A stretch of 17,025 nucleotides of DNA from Deltaproteobacteria bacterium (GCA_023487865.1 JAMDBG010000057.1:1-17025), one strand, 5' to 3'. Numbered from the stretch's first letter, positions 6,721 through 14,317 are shown. A program made the numbers and translations. Notes: generated by a model not told the origin, from the letters alone.

Positions 6721-8712
6721 ATGAATTTCTTGGGTCATGATCTGATACGGATGGTGGTGGGATTTTTCTCGGGAGGGATTCGGGAAGATCACGATCTTGA
6801 GGTTCGTCTCCGGATCAGGGTCATCAATATCATCAGCGCCATCACTATCCTGATCCTCACGTTCTTCGGTTTGACTGCCCTTGAAAAAGGGAAGTTGCCG
6901 CTGGGTTATTTTGACTTTTCTGTCGCGCTCATCTTCTTCATCACCCAAATTTATTTGAGAAAGACTGGAAATTACAATCATGTCAAATACTTCTGGGTCA
7001 TCTCCACGGGTGTCCTGTTCGTCTATCTTTTCAATACCGGAGGGATAGAGCATACCGGTCACCTCTGGGTCTACATCTTCCCCCTGGTCGCCGCTTTTCT
7101 TTTAGGCGCCAGGAAGGGGGCCATCGCTATCTCCGCTTTGCTGGCCGGCGTGATTGTATTGTGGCTGGTGGATCTTTTCCAGGGAACGGCCGTTTACTCA
7201 ATCAATCTGGTCGCCAGATTCCTGGTCTCCTTTTCCATCATTTCCTTTTCCGCATGTTATTACGAGCACTTCCGAAATGAAACCCTGCAAAAGCTCGAAA
7301 CCAGCAACCTCGAGCTGGACAGGCAGATCGCCAAATTGAAACGGGCGGAAGGGGCGCTGAAGAAAAATCAGGAGGAGCTGGAAAGGCGGGTGGAAGATCG
7401 TACAAGGGAACTCATCAAGTCCAATGAAGAGCTGCAGAGGGAAATAGCCGAGCATCTGAAGACCGGGGAATTGCTTCGCGCCAGCGAGGAGCAGTACCGC
7501 CTCGTTTTCGAGAACTCCTTCGATGTCGTCTTTTCCTTGGACGATCAGTTCAGGATGGTCAGCATCTCCCCATCGGTAGAGAGAATTCTCGGCTACAAAC
7601 CGGAAGAGCTGATCGGACGGGACCTCATCGAATTGAATCTGCTCCCCCCCCAATATGTAAAAAAGGCCTTCAGGCAGATCACGGAGGTGTTGGGTGGCGA
7701 ATCGATCTCTTCGACTGATTATGAGGTGATTGCCAAAGACGGCACGGTCCTGATCGTTCAGATCAGCGGAGCCCCCATCTTTAAGCTGGGGAAGGTGGTA
7801 GGCATGAGTTCCATCGGACGCGATATAACCGCCCAAAAGAAGGCCGAGGAAGTGCTTCGCCAAGCCCATGATGAACTGGAGATACGGGTTCAGCAAAGAA
7901 CGAGGGAATTGGAAAGGACAAATGAGGCCCTGGAATCCGCCAATCAGATCAAGAGTGATTTTCTGGCGAACATGAGCCATGAGCTGCGGACGCCGTTGAA
8001 TCATATCATGGGGTTCACGGAACTGGTGGCGAATAAGCATTTTGGGGATCTTAATGCGGTGCAGGAGGAATACCTGAAAGACGTGCTGCAAAGCAGCGAA
8101 CACCTGCTTTCCCTGATTAACGACATTCTGGATCTCTCCAAGGTGGAGGCCGGAAAGCTCGATCTCAAAACTGCCGAGATTCGGCTAGGACCACTCCTGG
8201 AGAATAGCCTGGCCATGGTCGAGGCGCAGGCTGGAAAGGGCAGAATCCGGCTCCTGACGGAGATAGAGGACAATCCCGATACGATCCAGGTGGATGAACG
8301 TAAGCTGAAACAGATTGTTTACAACCTTCTTTCCAATGCGGTGAAGTTCACGCCGGATGGGGGAGAGGTGACCCTTTCGGCCCGTTATCTCACCTACAGG
8401 GATGACCGTTGGTTCACCCGGGAGGGGCAGCCCGTCGGGTTGCCGTGGGACGGGAATGACCTCCCGGTCCACTGCGAAAGATGGGTGAATATTTCGGTCC
8501 GTGATACGGGGATAGGCATCAAGGATGAAGACCTGAAACGGATATTTAATCCCTTCGAGCAGGTCGATCATTCGCTCGGCCGCCGCTATCAGGGGACAGG
8601 GCTGGGTCTTTCCGTGAGCCGCAAACTGGCGGAGTTGCACAGGGGGAGAATCTGGGCCGAGAGTGATGGAGCAGGCAAGGGAAGCCGGTTCAGTTTTGTC
8701 ATCCCGATTTAG
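6721..8712 (+). CDS. Membrane PAS sensor histidine kinase
   Basis: The 663-residue kinase begins with a hydrophobic region of about six membrane segments (35-180), followed by a coiled coil (about 188-255), a PAS domain (about 257-375) and a second coiled coil. The HisKA dimerisation helix carries MSHELRTP with phospho-acceptor His420. The ATPase domain shows the N box (NLLSNAVKF, from 535), G1 DTGIGI (595-600) and G2 GTGLGL (625-630). Between the N and G1 boxes lies an insertion of about 30 residues rich in Trp, Asp and Arg (556-588). The membrane region has almost no periplasmic loop, so the signal is likely sensed in the membrane or by PAS. AGGG lies 3 bases before the ATG. No response regulator gene follows; the receiver at 11186-11578 is a possible partner. 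Confidence 0.92.
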   Translation: MNFLGHDLIRMVVGFFSGGIREDHDLEVRLRIRVINIISAITILILTFFGLTALEKGKLPLGYFDFSVALIFFITQIYLRKTGNYNHVKYFWVISTGVLFVYLFNTGGIEHTGHLWVYIFPLVAAFLLGARKGAIAISALLAGVIVLWLVDLFQGTAVYSINLVARFLVSFSIISFSACYYEHFRNETLQKLETSNLELDRQIAKLKRAEGALKKNQEELERRVEDRTRELIKSNEELQREIAEHLKTGELLRASEEQYRLVFENSFDVVFSLDDQFRMVSISPSVERILGYKPEELIGRDLIELNLLPPQYVKKAFRQITEVLGGESISSTDYEVIAKDGTVLIVQISGAPIFKLGKVVGMSSIGRDITAQKKAEEVLRQAHDELEIRVQQRTRELERTNEALESANQIKSDFLANMSHELRTPLNHIMGFTELVANKHFGDLNAVQEEYLKDVLQSSEHLLSLINDILDLSKVEAGKLDLKTAEIRLGPLLENSLAMVEAQAGKGRIRLLTEIEDNPDTIQVDERKLKQIVYNLLSNAVKFTPDGGEVTLSARYLTYRDDRWFTREGQPVGLPWDGNDLPVHCERWVNISVRDTGIGIKDEDLKRIFNPFEQVDHSLGRRYQGTGLGLSVSRKLAELHRGRIWAESDGAGKGSRFSFVIPI

Positions 8713-8936
8713 TGAGGACGGTGCCTGCCTGCCTTCCATCCCTGGCTTCCCCTCAGTGTCATTTATTTTTCTTTCGTAGTAATTGCCTACCAATCAGCCT
8801 CTACTTTACCCGCATTGATTTTCAAGATTCATTCCACTAGTTTTCTTACAAAACCGGAGAGCCCGATGAATTTCCCCGAAGGGCTGACTGCGGTGTGACT
8901 CGCTCTTCTATTCAAGACCTACAGGGAGGGAAGCAA

Positions 8937-9155
8937 ATGGGAAGATCGCCTTATTCAAGATGCTCACGTTGCGGCGGCAACATGGTCCAGGAAAGCTTTT
9001 TTGGTCTCGACGAGCAGTTTACGGGATTGAAATGCGTGATCTGCGGGGAGGTCATTGATCCGGTGATTTTAAAGAACAGACAGTTGATGAAAGCCGGTCA
9101 TGTGATGATCCTTCCGAAAGAGAGAAGGGCGGCATCGGAATATATCCACGCATAA
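8937..9155 (+). CDS. Small zinc-ribbon protein
   Basis: A 72-residue protein starts at ATG 8937 with an excellent ribosome-binding site (GGGAGGG, 6 bases upstream). Two Cys pairs, CSRC (9-12) and CVIC (33-36), stand 20 residues apart as in a four-Cys zinc ribbon. The tail is basic and helical and ends EYIHA. Many deltaproteobacterial genomes carry such short CxxC proteins of unknown role; DNA, RNA or protein binding is possible. An upstream GTG (8895) has no ribosome-binding site. The preceding 224 bases (8713-8936) show no terminator and only a very weak promoter-like pair (TTGATT at 8815, TAGTTT at 8838). Confidence 0.75.
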   Translation: MGRSPYSRCSRCGGNMVQESFFGLDEQFTGLKCVICGEVIDPVILKNRQLMKAGHVMILPKERRAASEYIHA

Positions 9156-9168
9156 CGACCCATCGCCC

Positions 9169-9200
9169 GGACCAAAGGCCGGGAGAAACCTTTCCGGTCC
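9169..9200. other. Hairpin between convergent zinc-ribbon and PolX genes
   Basis: GGACC AAAGG (9169-9178) pairs with CCTTT (9189-9193) and GGTCC (9196-9200), giving ten base pairs with a two-base bulge and a ten-base loop. No T run follows on either strand, so it is not a standard intrinsic terminator. It could stabilise the 3' ends of the two converging transcripts. Confidence 0.4.
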
Positions 9201-9264
9201 ATTGACTAGGGAATACCGGCCATTCATACAGTGAGGTGAGTGAACCGGTACGGATCTTCTTCGG

Positions 9265-11007
9265 TCACTTCGCGCGTTGGGCCTTTCCAGCCCTGCAGGA
9301 CTTTAATCTCCTGATGAGCTGCCCGTATTCCAGCGTGTTCAGTATGTCCTTTTGTTCGAGCCAGCCCCGCCGCGCGACGGAAACGCCGTAGATCATGAAA
9401 TCATACTGGCTGATGACATGTGTATCGGTACCGATGACGAATGAGAGGGCATACTCTTTTGCCAGTTTGACCTGTGCGTCGTTCAGGTCGAGCCGCAGGG
9501 GATAGGCGTTGATCTCCATGGCCACGCCGTACCGTGCCGCCTCTTTGAGCACCGCCTCCAGATCGACATCGTAGGCGTCACGCTCGCCGATAAGCCGGCC
9601 CGTGGGATGGGCGATCACGCTCACACAGGGATTTCTGATTGCCGACAGGAGCCGTTTGGTGATCTGTTCCCGCGGTTGTTTGAAGCCCGAGTGGATGGAC
9701 GCCACGACGATGTCCAGCGCTGCAAGCGCGTCGTCGGACAAGTCGAGCCTGCCGTCCGACCGGATGTCAACCTCGGTCCCCTTCAATATGGCGAAGTCCG
9801 CATGCCTCCTGTTTGTCTCGTCGATGAGGTTGATTTGTTCCGCTAGCCGCGCCTCGTCGAGGCCGTGGGCGATGCCGAGACCCTTGCTGTGGTCGGTGAT
9901 CGCGATATACCGGTAGCCCCGCTTCCGTGCCGCCTCCACGACGGCGTCCAGGTCGTGGCTTCCGTCGGACCACTTCGTGTGGACGTGGAGATCGCCCTTG
10001 ATGTCCCCGATCGCCACGAGGTCGGGGAGGGTACCCTTTTCGGCGGCCTCGATCTCACCCGTATCTTCCCTCAGCTCGGGCGGGACAAACGGCAACTTCA
10101 AGGCCTTGTAAACGTCCGCCTCTTTTTTCCCGCCGATCTTCTTTTCTTCGGGTTCCGTGAACACGCCGTACTCGTTGATCTTGAGCCCGGCGCGCACCGC
10201 CCTTTCACGGAGCTTGATGTTGTGCTGCTTGTTGCCGGTGAAGTACTGGAGGGCGGTGCCGAAGGAATCCTCCTCGACGACGCGCAGGTCCACCTGGATG
10301 CCGTCCTCGGCGATGATTGATGATTTCGTCGGCCCCTGTGCGAGGATGCGGCTGACGTGCGGGAGTTTCACAAACGTCTCCATGACCTCTTCGGGCTGCC
10401 GCGAAGTGCAGAGGATATCGATGTCGTTCACCGTCTCCTTCCACCGTCTGATGCTGCCGGCAACCGCGATCTGGCCGACGGGGGCCCCGCCCCTGACCCG
10501 CCTGACGATGTCCTCGGCGAGGGGCAGCACCCTGCCGAGCGGGCGGCGCTCGCTCCCGCGTTTTATCCGTTCTATTCCCTGCAATATATTTTCTTCGGTT
10601 TTCTTCTGAATCCCCGGCAGGCCGGCGAGATTCCCGGCGCGTGTGGCGGCTTCCAGTTCCTCGATCCCCGTGATTTTCTTTTTTTCATAGAGCAATTTGG
10701 CCGTCTTCGGCCCCAGGCCGGGCACGCGCAGCAGTTCGAGCACGCCGGCGGGGACTTCCTTCTTCAGTTCCTCATGTTTGGCGATTTTTCCCGTCGCAAG
10801 GTACTCGTGAATCTTTCCCGTGAGGTCCTTTCCGATCCCGGGGATCGCCGCCAGCTCTTCCTCGGACAGGGCGGCAACATCCCTGGGAAGCCCGTCGATA
10901 TTCTGGGCGGCCCGGCGATACGCCCTGACGCGGAAAATGTTTTCTTCCTTGAGTTCGAGAAGCTCAGCAATCTCGGTGAATATCTTCGCAATCTGCTGGT
11001 TTTTCAT
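9265..11007 (-). CDS. polX: DNA polymerase/3'-5' exonuclease PolX
   Basis: This is a full-length 580-residue bacterial family X polymerase, which fills short gaps in base excision repair and has a C-terminal PHP nuclease. The N-terminal 8-kDa and helix-hairpin-helix region has IPGIGK (55-60) and VPGLGP (95-100). The nucleotidyltransferase core has GSIRR (184-188) and metal ligands DID (195-197) and Asp240. The PHP domain (about 335-560) has HVH (341-343), DH (372-373), GTEVD, SIHSG, IAHPTGR and GTDTH, so all metal ligands seem present. The ATG is preceded by GGAGGG at good spacing. A receiver gene lies 178 bases upstream on the same strand. A perfect TATAAT with a poor -35 in that gap suggests a separate weak promoter. 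Confidence 0.96.
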   Translation of the reverse strand: MKNQQIAKIFTEIAELLELKEENIFRVRAYRRAAQNIDGLPRDVAALSEEELAAIPGIGKDLTGKIHEYLATGKIAKHEELKKEVPAGVLELLRVPGLGPKTAKLLYEKKKITGIEELEAATRAGNLAGLPGIQKKTEENILQGIERIKRGSERRPLGRVLPLAEDIVRRVRGGAPVGQIAVAGSIRRWKETVNDIDILCTSRQPEEVMETFVKLPHVSRILAQGPTKSSIIAEDGIQVDLRVVEEDSFGTALQYFTGNKQHNIKLRERAVRAGLKINEYGVFTEPEEKKIGGKKEADVYKALKLPFVPPELREDTGEIEAAEKGTLPDLVAIGDIKGDLHVHTKWSDGSHDLDAVVEAARKRGYRYIAITDHSKGLGIAHGLDEARLAEQINLIDETNRRHADFAILKGTEVDIRSDGRLDLSDDALAALDIVVASIHSGFKQPREQITKRLLSAIRNPCVSVIAHPTGRLIGERDAYDVDLEAVLKEAARYGVAMEINAYPLRLDLNDAQVKLAKEYALSFVIGTDTHVISQYDFMIYGVSVARRGWLEQKDILNTLEYGQLIRRLKSCRAGKAQRAK

Positions 11008-11033
11008 GATGCCCTCCGGTCAATAGAGTTTCC

Positions 11034-11083
11034 CCCGCCGTGAGCACGAGAAGAAAGTGATCGACGATTCCCCTGACGGCGGG
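11034..11083. repeat. Inverted repeat in the polX leader
   Basis: CCCGCCGT (11034-11041) and ACGGCGGG (11076-11083) are perfect 8-base complements separated by 34 bases, 27 bases before the PolX start. In the - strand leader RNA they could form a stem enclosing smaller structure. No known riboswitch is recognised. Confidence 0.35.
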
Positions 11084-11140
11084 CACTGCCTTTGCCGATC
11101 GGGAAATCAGCTGAAGCGGTGAATCAGTGCCGAGGGCAGG

Positions 11141-11146
11141 ATTATA
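11141..11146 (-). promoter_or_regulatory. Possible -10 element of a polX promoter
   Basis: On the - strand a perfect TATAAT occurs at 11146-11141, in the gap after the receiver stop. At 17-base spacing the -35 would be ATGCTT, a poor match, and no TG extension is present, so any promoter is weak or activator-dependent. Confidence 0.3.
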
Positions 11147-11185
11147 CAATGAAAAGGAGGGTAAAGCATGTAATAAATGGAAGTG

Positions 11186-11578
11186 TCAGTATCCGTAAAC
11201 CGCATTTTCCTGTATCGGATCGGCTGTTGTTCTCGAGACGAAATTCCTCAGCTGCTCCAGAGGAAAGGGTTTTTCAAAAATGCTTACCGGATATTTTTTC
11301 TCCTCCTCCAGGAGGGGCGCCTGGAAGGGGCTGATGTCCCCGCTCATGTAAATTGTCTGTATCATCGGATCATGGGTCCTGATACACTGCATCATTTCCA
11401 AACCGTTCTTCCCGGGCATTTGGATATCAGTAATGACAAGATCGGGCTCAAAGAGGAGATAGGCTGAATATCCATCAACACCGTCCTTTGCGGTCATCAC
11501 TTCGCAGCCTTCGTGCTCCAGTATCTCCTGAAGTGTTGAAGCCAAAAGGTGATTGTCATCAACGACCAATACTTTCAT
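11186..11578 (-). CDS. Stand-alone CheY-like response regulator receiver
   Basis: The 130-residue protein is a single receiver domain with all catalytic residues: acidic pair Asp7-Asp8, phospho-acceptor Asp51 in VITDIQMPGKNG, Ser79 in YMSGD and Lys103 in FEKPFP. There is no output domain; the last 15 residues are a short tail. Such proteins pass phosphate in a relay or bind a target directly. GGAAGGAG precedes the ATG at good spacing. No kinase gene is adjacent; the kinase at 6721-8712 is the nearest and is a candidate partner only by proximity. PolX downstream is probably an unrelated neighbour. Confidence 0.93.
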   Translation of the reverse strand: MKVLVVDDNHLLASTLQEILEHEGCEVMTAKDGVDGYSAYLLFEPDLVITDIQMPGKNGLEMMQCIRTHDPMIQTIYMSGDISPFQAPLLEEEKKYPVSIFEKPFPLEQLRNFVSRTTADPIQENAVYGY

Positions 11579-11713
11579 ATTTTATTCTCCTTCCGTAAAC
11601 TCCGACATTGAACCGCGAGGAAAGGACGCGCCACGAAACCAGAATCTGATTCGCTAGACTTTACTATGGTGAGATCGGCGGGGAAATACAATGATGATAA
11701 ATTGTCAGGCATT

Positions 11714-11732
11714 TGGTAGGGTATAACTACCA
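11714..11732. repeat. Short palindromic operator-like site
   Basis: TGGTAG (11714-11719) and CTACCA (11727-11732) form a perfect 6-base inverted repeat around GGTATAA. It lies about 135 bases upstream of the receiver gene and 250 bases upstream of the + strand gene. A regulator site is possible but unproven. Confidence 0.3.
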
Positions 11733-11879
11733 GACAGATCACCCCCCGAGAAAAGACATTCGGCCCCGACCATTCTTTGAGAAAGAAAAACCGCCTGCCG
11801 GACGGTCATTCCCCTGTTCAGGGAATAGACCGCTCAATGCCCAACAGGTTGCAATATATTCTCCTGTAATAAAATCTCC

Positions 11880-11908
11880 TTGACACACAGGAATCCTTTC
11901 CGTATCCT
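11880..11908 (+). promoter_or_regulatory. Sigma70-type promoter of the unknown membrane-anchored protein
   Basis: A perfect TTGACA (11880-11885), a 17-base spacer and TATCCT (11903-11908) precede the gene at 11988 by 79 bases. The base before the -10 is G, as in the other two strong promoters of this window. Confidence 0.7.
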
Positions 11909-11987
11909 CGCCACAAGAGCCTCTTCTTATCAAGATCAATTCAATTACCTCTCAATGTCGCTATAGGCTTTTGATGGAGGTAACCTC

Positions 11988-12827
11988 ATGGACACACGAC
12001 CCAAAGCGCCTGTCAAGAAGATCCTGATCATCACCCTGATCATTGTTTTGGGATTGGCGGCATACGTTTATTGGAGCCGGGGGAGGGATGAGTCGCGTCT
12101 GATCAAAGAGACGGCTGAAAAAGAAAAAACTGCGGTGAGCGCAGGCCCCGCCGTCCAGGTCCCGCCCGAGGTGAAAACGCCGGCTGCGGGCCTCACACCG
12201 GCAGCGGCGGACGTTTGCAGGGAGAGCCGGGAAAAGCTGCAGGGGCTTTTCGCCTACCTCGACCGGCAGGACTATGTCGCGTCCCGTCAATTGAAGGGAG
12301 GGACCTCCGAACACTTCAAGGGCCTCCTGGACCGTTTGCTCAAGACGCCGCCTTTCGTGCTGCGGGAGACGGACAGTCTGGTGCAGGTTGTCCAGAACAG
12401 GGCGCACTTCTTTAGGGTTTTGGGAAAGAAGGACACCCTGCTGCTGCGGGACATTCTCCTGAAAGAGGGCGATATCCTGGAGTCTTCCTTCGCGATTCTC
12501 TATCGGGCCATGACCTTGCAGGAGAAATGCAAGGCGGACGGCCCCGCGCTGCGTCTACCCCTGCCGGATGTCTACCCCTACGCCATGTTCTTCCTCAACA
12601 CCCTGGGCGGCACAGCCTATCTGATGCGGCGGGACTCCCGGGTGCGGATGCTGACCCAGTACTACTGCATCCTCATTCTGGATCAGGCCAACCAACAGGG
12701 CCTCAACAAACTGGGGTTCGACATCCGCCCGCCGCTCGATATCCTGATGCGGGATCTCAAAGAAGCGGTAAACCTGACCCGCAAAGAGGAATACATCGAG
12801 ACCCTGAAGAACATCAGGGCCAAATAA
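11988..12827 (+). CDS. Membrane-anchored protein of unknown function
   Basis: I do not recognise this 279-residue protein. A basic N-terminus is followed by one hydrophobic segment (about 12-28) and then WSRGRDESR, consistent with an uncleaved signal anchor and a periplasmic C-terminal part. A charged, then Ala/Pro-rich linker (30-75) leads to a mostly helical domain (about 77-279) starting VCRESREKLQG. That domain has few cysteines and no metal or catalytic motif I can name; repeating helices suggest a scaffold or partner-binding role. The ATG has GGAGGT 7 bases upstream and a good promoter 79 bases upstream. It is convergent with the dehydrogenase gene 24 bases away, so it forms a one-gene unit. 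Confidence 0.75.
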   Translation: MDTRPKAPVKKILIITLIIVLGLAAYVYWSRGRDESRLIKETAEKEKTAVSAGPAVQVPPEVKTPAAGLTPAAADVCRESREKLQGLFAYLDRQDYVASRQLKGGTSEHFKGLLDRLLKTPPFVLRETDSLVQVVQNRAHFFRVLGKKDTLLLRDILLKEGDILESSFAILYRAMTLQEKCKADGPALRLPLPDVYPYAMFFLNTLGGTAYLMRRDSRVRMLTQYYCILILDQANQQGLNKLGFDIRPPLDILMRDLKEAVNLTRKEEYIETLKNIRAK

Positions 12828-12851
12828 CGTCACGGGACAAACCCTCTTCCA

Positions 12852-13976
12852 CTATTTCTGATAGCTGATCCGATAGATGGCTCCGGACCGGTCGTCGGAG
12901 ACGAGCAGAGAGCCGTCCGGCATCTCCTGGATGTCGACGGGGCGTCCGTATACGAGTCCGTCCTGGAGCCAGCCCTCCGCAAAAACCTCGTACTTTACGG
13001 CCCGGTTGCCTTCCAGCCTCGCGAGAGTGATCCGATAGCCGACGGGCGCCGTACGGTTCCACGATCCATGCTCCGCGATGAAGATCTGGTTCCGGTATGC
13101 AGCCGGAAACATGTCGCCTCGGTAAAAGCGCATTCCAAGGGAAGCGACATGGGGGCCAAGCTCCAGCGCCGGCGGCGTATACGCCTTACAGGATTTATCC
13201 TCTCCAAACTCCGGATCGGATATGCCCGTCCCGTGGCAGTAAGGGTAGCCGAAGTGCAGCCCCTTCCTCGGGGCGTGGTTCAGCTCGTCCGGCGGCCGGT
13301 CATCGCCCATCCAGTCCCGTCCGTTGTCGGTAAACCAGAGCTCCTTCGTGACGGGGTGCCAGTCGAATCCTACCGTATTGCGCACGCCCCGGGAAAAAAT
13401 CTCCAGCCCCTTGCCGTCCGGTTTCATCCGCATGATGGACGCATAACGGGCATCTTCGCTCTCGCAGATGTTGCAGGGGGCGCCCACGGGGACATAGAGG
13501 AGTCCGTCAGGTCCGAAACGGATGAACTTCCAGCCGTGGTGCCGGTCTTTCGGAAAACTGTCGTTGACGATAACCGGCGGGGGAGGATCGGAGAGACGGG
13601 ATTCGATTGCATCATAGCGCAGAACGCGATGGACCTCCGCGACATACAATGCGTTCTGCAGGAAGGCAACGCCGTTGGGCATATTGAGCCCCCTGGCGAC
13701 GGTGATCACCTCATCGGCGATGTAATCCCCGTTCCGGTCGATGATGGCATAGACCTTTCCCTCTCCGCGGCTGCCCACGAAAAGGGTGCCTTTGGGGCCG
13801 AGGGCCATCGACCGCGCGCCGGGAACATCGCCGGCATAAACGGCGATCCGGAATCCCGGCGGCAGGGTGATGTTTCCCGCCTGCGGTGAAGAGCCCATCG
13901 GCAGACCCTCGCGCAACCAGGCGGCGCAAAGGCACGATAGAATGACCAGGACCGTTACACTGCGCTTGAGAACCAT
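12852..13976 (-). CDS. Exported PQQ-type sugar/L-sorbosone dehydrogenase
   Basis: With ATG 13976 the protein has 374 residues and starts MVLKRSVTVLVILSC, a secretion signal, so it should be periplasmic. The remainder is a beta-propeller of the soluble glucose/sorbosone dehydrogenase family, which oxidises sugars with pyrroloquinoline quinone. Hallmarks are HHGW (146-149) followed by FGPDG, with a His at the usual catalytic place, and the PQQ-contact region GVRNTVGFDWHP with LWFTDNGRD (213-221) and DELN. An upstream ATG at 13994 adds six residues but lacks a ribosome-binding site; AGGTGG lies 4 bases before 13976. No PQQ biosynthesis gene is in the window, so cofactor supply is unknown and the protein might be a propeller with another role. 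No electron acceptor gene is adjacent. Confidence 0.85.
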   Translation of the reverse strand: MVLKRSVTVLVILSCLCAAWLREGLPMGSSPQAGNITLPPGFRIAVYAGDVPGARSMALGPKGTLFVGSRGEGKVYAIIDRNGDYIADEVITVARGLNMPNGVAFLQNALYVAEVHRVLRYDAIESRLSDPPPPVIVNDSFPKDRHHGWKFIRFGPDGLLYVPVGAPCNICESEDARYASIMRMKPDGKGLEIFSRGVRNTVGFDWHPVTKELWFTDNGRDWMGDDRPPDELNHAPRKGLHFGYPYCHGTGISDPEFGEDKSCKAYTPPALELGPHVASLGMRFYRGDMFPAAYRNQIFIAEHGSWNRTAPVGYRITLARLEGNRAVKYEVFAEGWLQDGLVYGRPVDIQEMPDGSLLVSDDRSGAIYRISYQK

Positions 13977-14317
13977 ACCTCCACCTGCTTTCATCTGTGA
14001 GACATTAACACATCTATTTCTTCCCTGCTATTGCGCTTCTGCCAAGGTGTGTTTCACGCACTGCCCGTTGCCTTGCCCTGGACAATGACAGAAATGGAAA
14101 TCGCCGGTTGTCACACTGGAAGCCGTCCGGGAAAGACTGCTGGACAGGATAATACAGTTGCCGCGGGAAGAGAATAAGATTTAAATGGAAGCTCTGTGAT
14201 AGGGACAACCTACCATTTTTCTTCCAATGGTTCCTTATTGCCTTCCCTCGATTGTTTCAATACAGTTCACCCAAATGAAACAACGGAAAATGATCAACTA
14301 ACCCAAGGGAGGACAAC
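13977..14317. other. Divergent region between dehydrogenase and ferredoxin genes
   Basis: About 340 bases without a gene. It carries the dehydrogenase ribosome-binding site at its left end and the ferredoxin inverted repeat (14252-14283) and ribosome-binding site (GGGAGG) at its right end. A weak promoter-like pair on the + strand is TTGCCG (14158-14163) with TTAAAT (14181-14186) at 17-base spacing. No terminator is seen. Confidence 0.45.
14252..14283. repeat. Perfect inverted repeat upstream of ferredoxin
   Basis: TTGTTTCA (14252-14259) and TGAAACAA (14276-14283) are perfect 8-base complements separated by 16 bases, ending 34 bases before the ferredoxin ATG. It could be a two-site operator (half-site spacing 24) or an RNA stem in the leader. 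It does not match the FNR/CRP half-site pattern. Confidence 0.55.

Larger units (their letters stand above)
11579..11987. other. Divergent intergenic region
   Basis: These 409 bases separate the receiver gene (-) from the membrane-anchored protein (+). I see no convincing gene. They hold the receiver's ribosome-binding site next to 11579, an inverted repeat at 11714-11732, a hairpin (GGTC-ATTCCC with GGGAAT-A-GACC, 11804-11831), a - strand stem with a T run (ACCG..CGGT, 11790-11806, then TTTTT), and the promoter at 11880-11908. No clear sigma70 promoter for the receiver gene was found. Confidence 0.5.

Noticed and set aside
6460..7062. 200-codon open frame on the - strand across the kinase leader
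   Set aside because: It overlaps the SPOR gene end and the kinase start in antisense and lacks a recognisable domain or ribosome-binding site.
7198..8103. 301-codon open frame antisense to the histidine kinase gene
   Set aside because: It mirrors a gene with clear PAS and HisKA motifs, has no family signature of its own, and is a by-product of codon bias.
8815..8843. TTGATT-N17-TAGTTT before the zinc-ribbon gene
   Set aside because: The -10 matches only three of six consensus bases, so it is not listed as a promoter.
9865..10320. 151-codon open frame antisense to polX
   Set aside because: All PolX catalytic motifs lie on the - strand; the antisense frame has none.
11702..11727. TTGTCA plus TATAAC as a + strand promoter
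   Set aside because: The spacer is only 14 bases and the pair overlaps a palindrome; the promoter at 11880-11908 is far better.
13068..13889. 273-codon open frame antisense to the dehydrogenase gene
   Set aside because: Shadow of a propeller gene with conserved motifs; the + strand translation has no family features.
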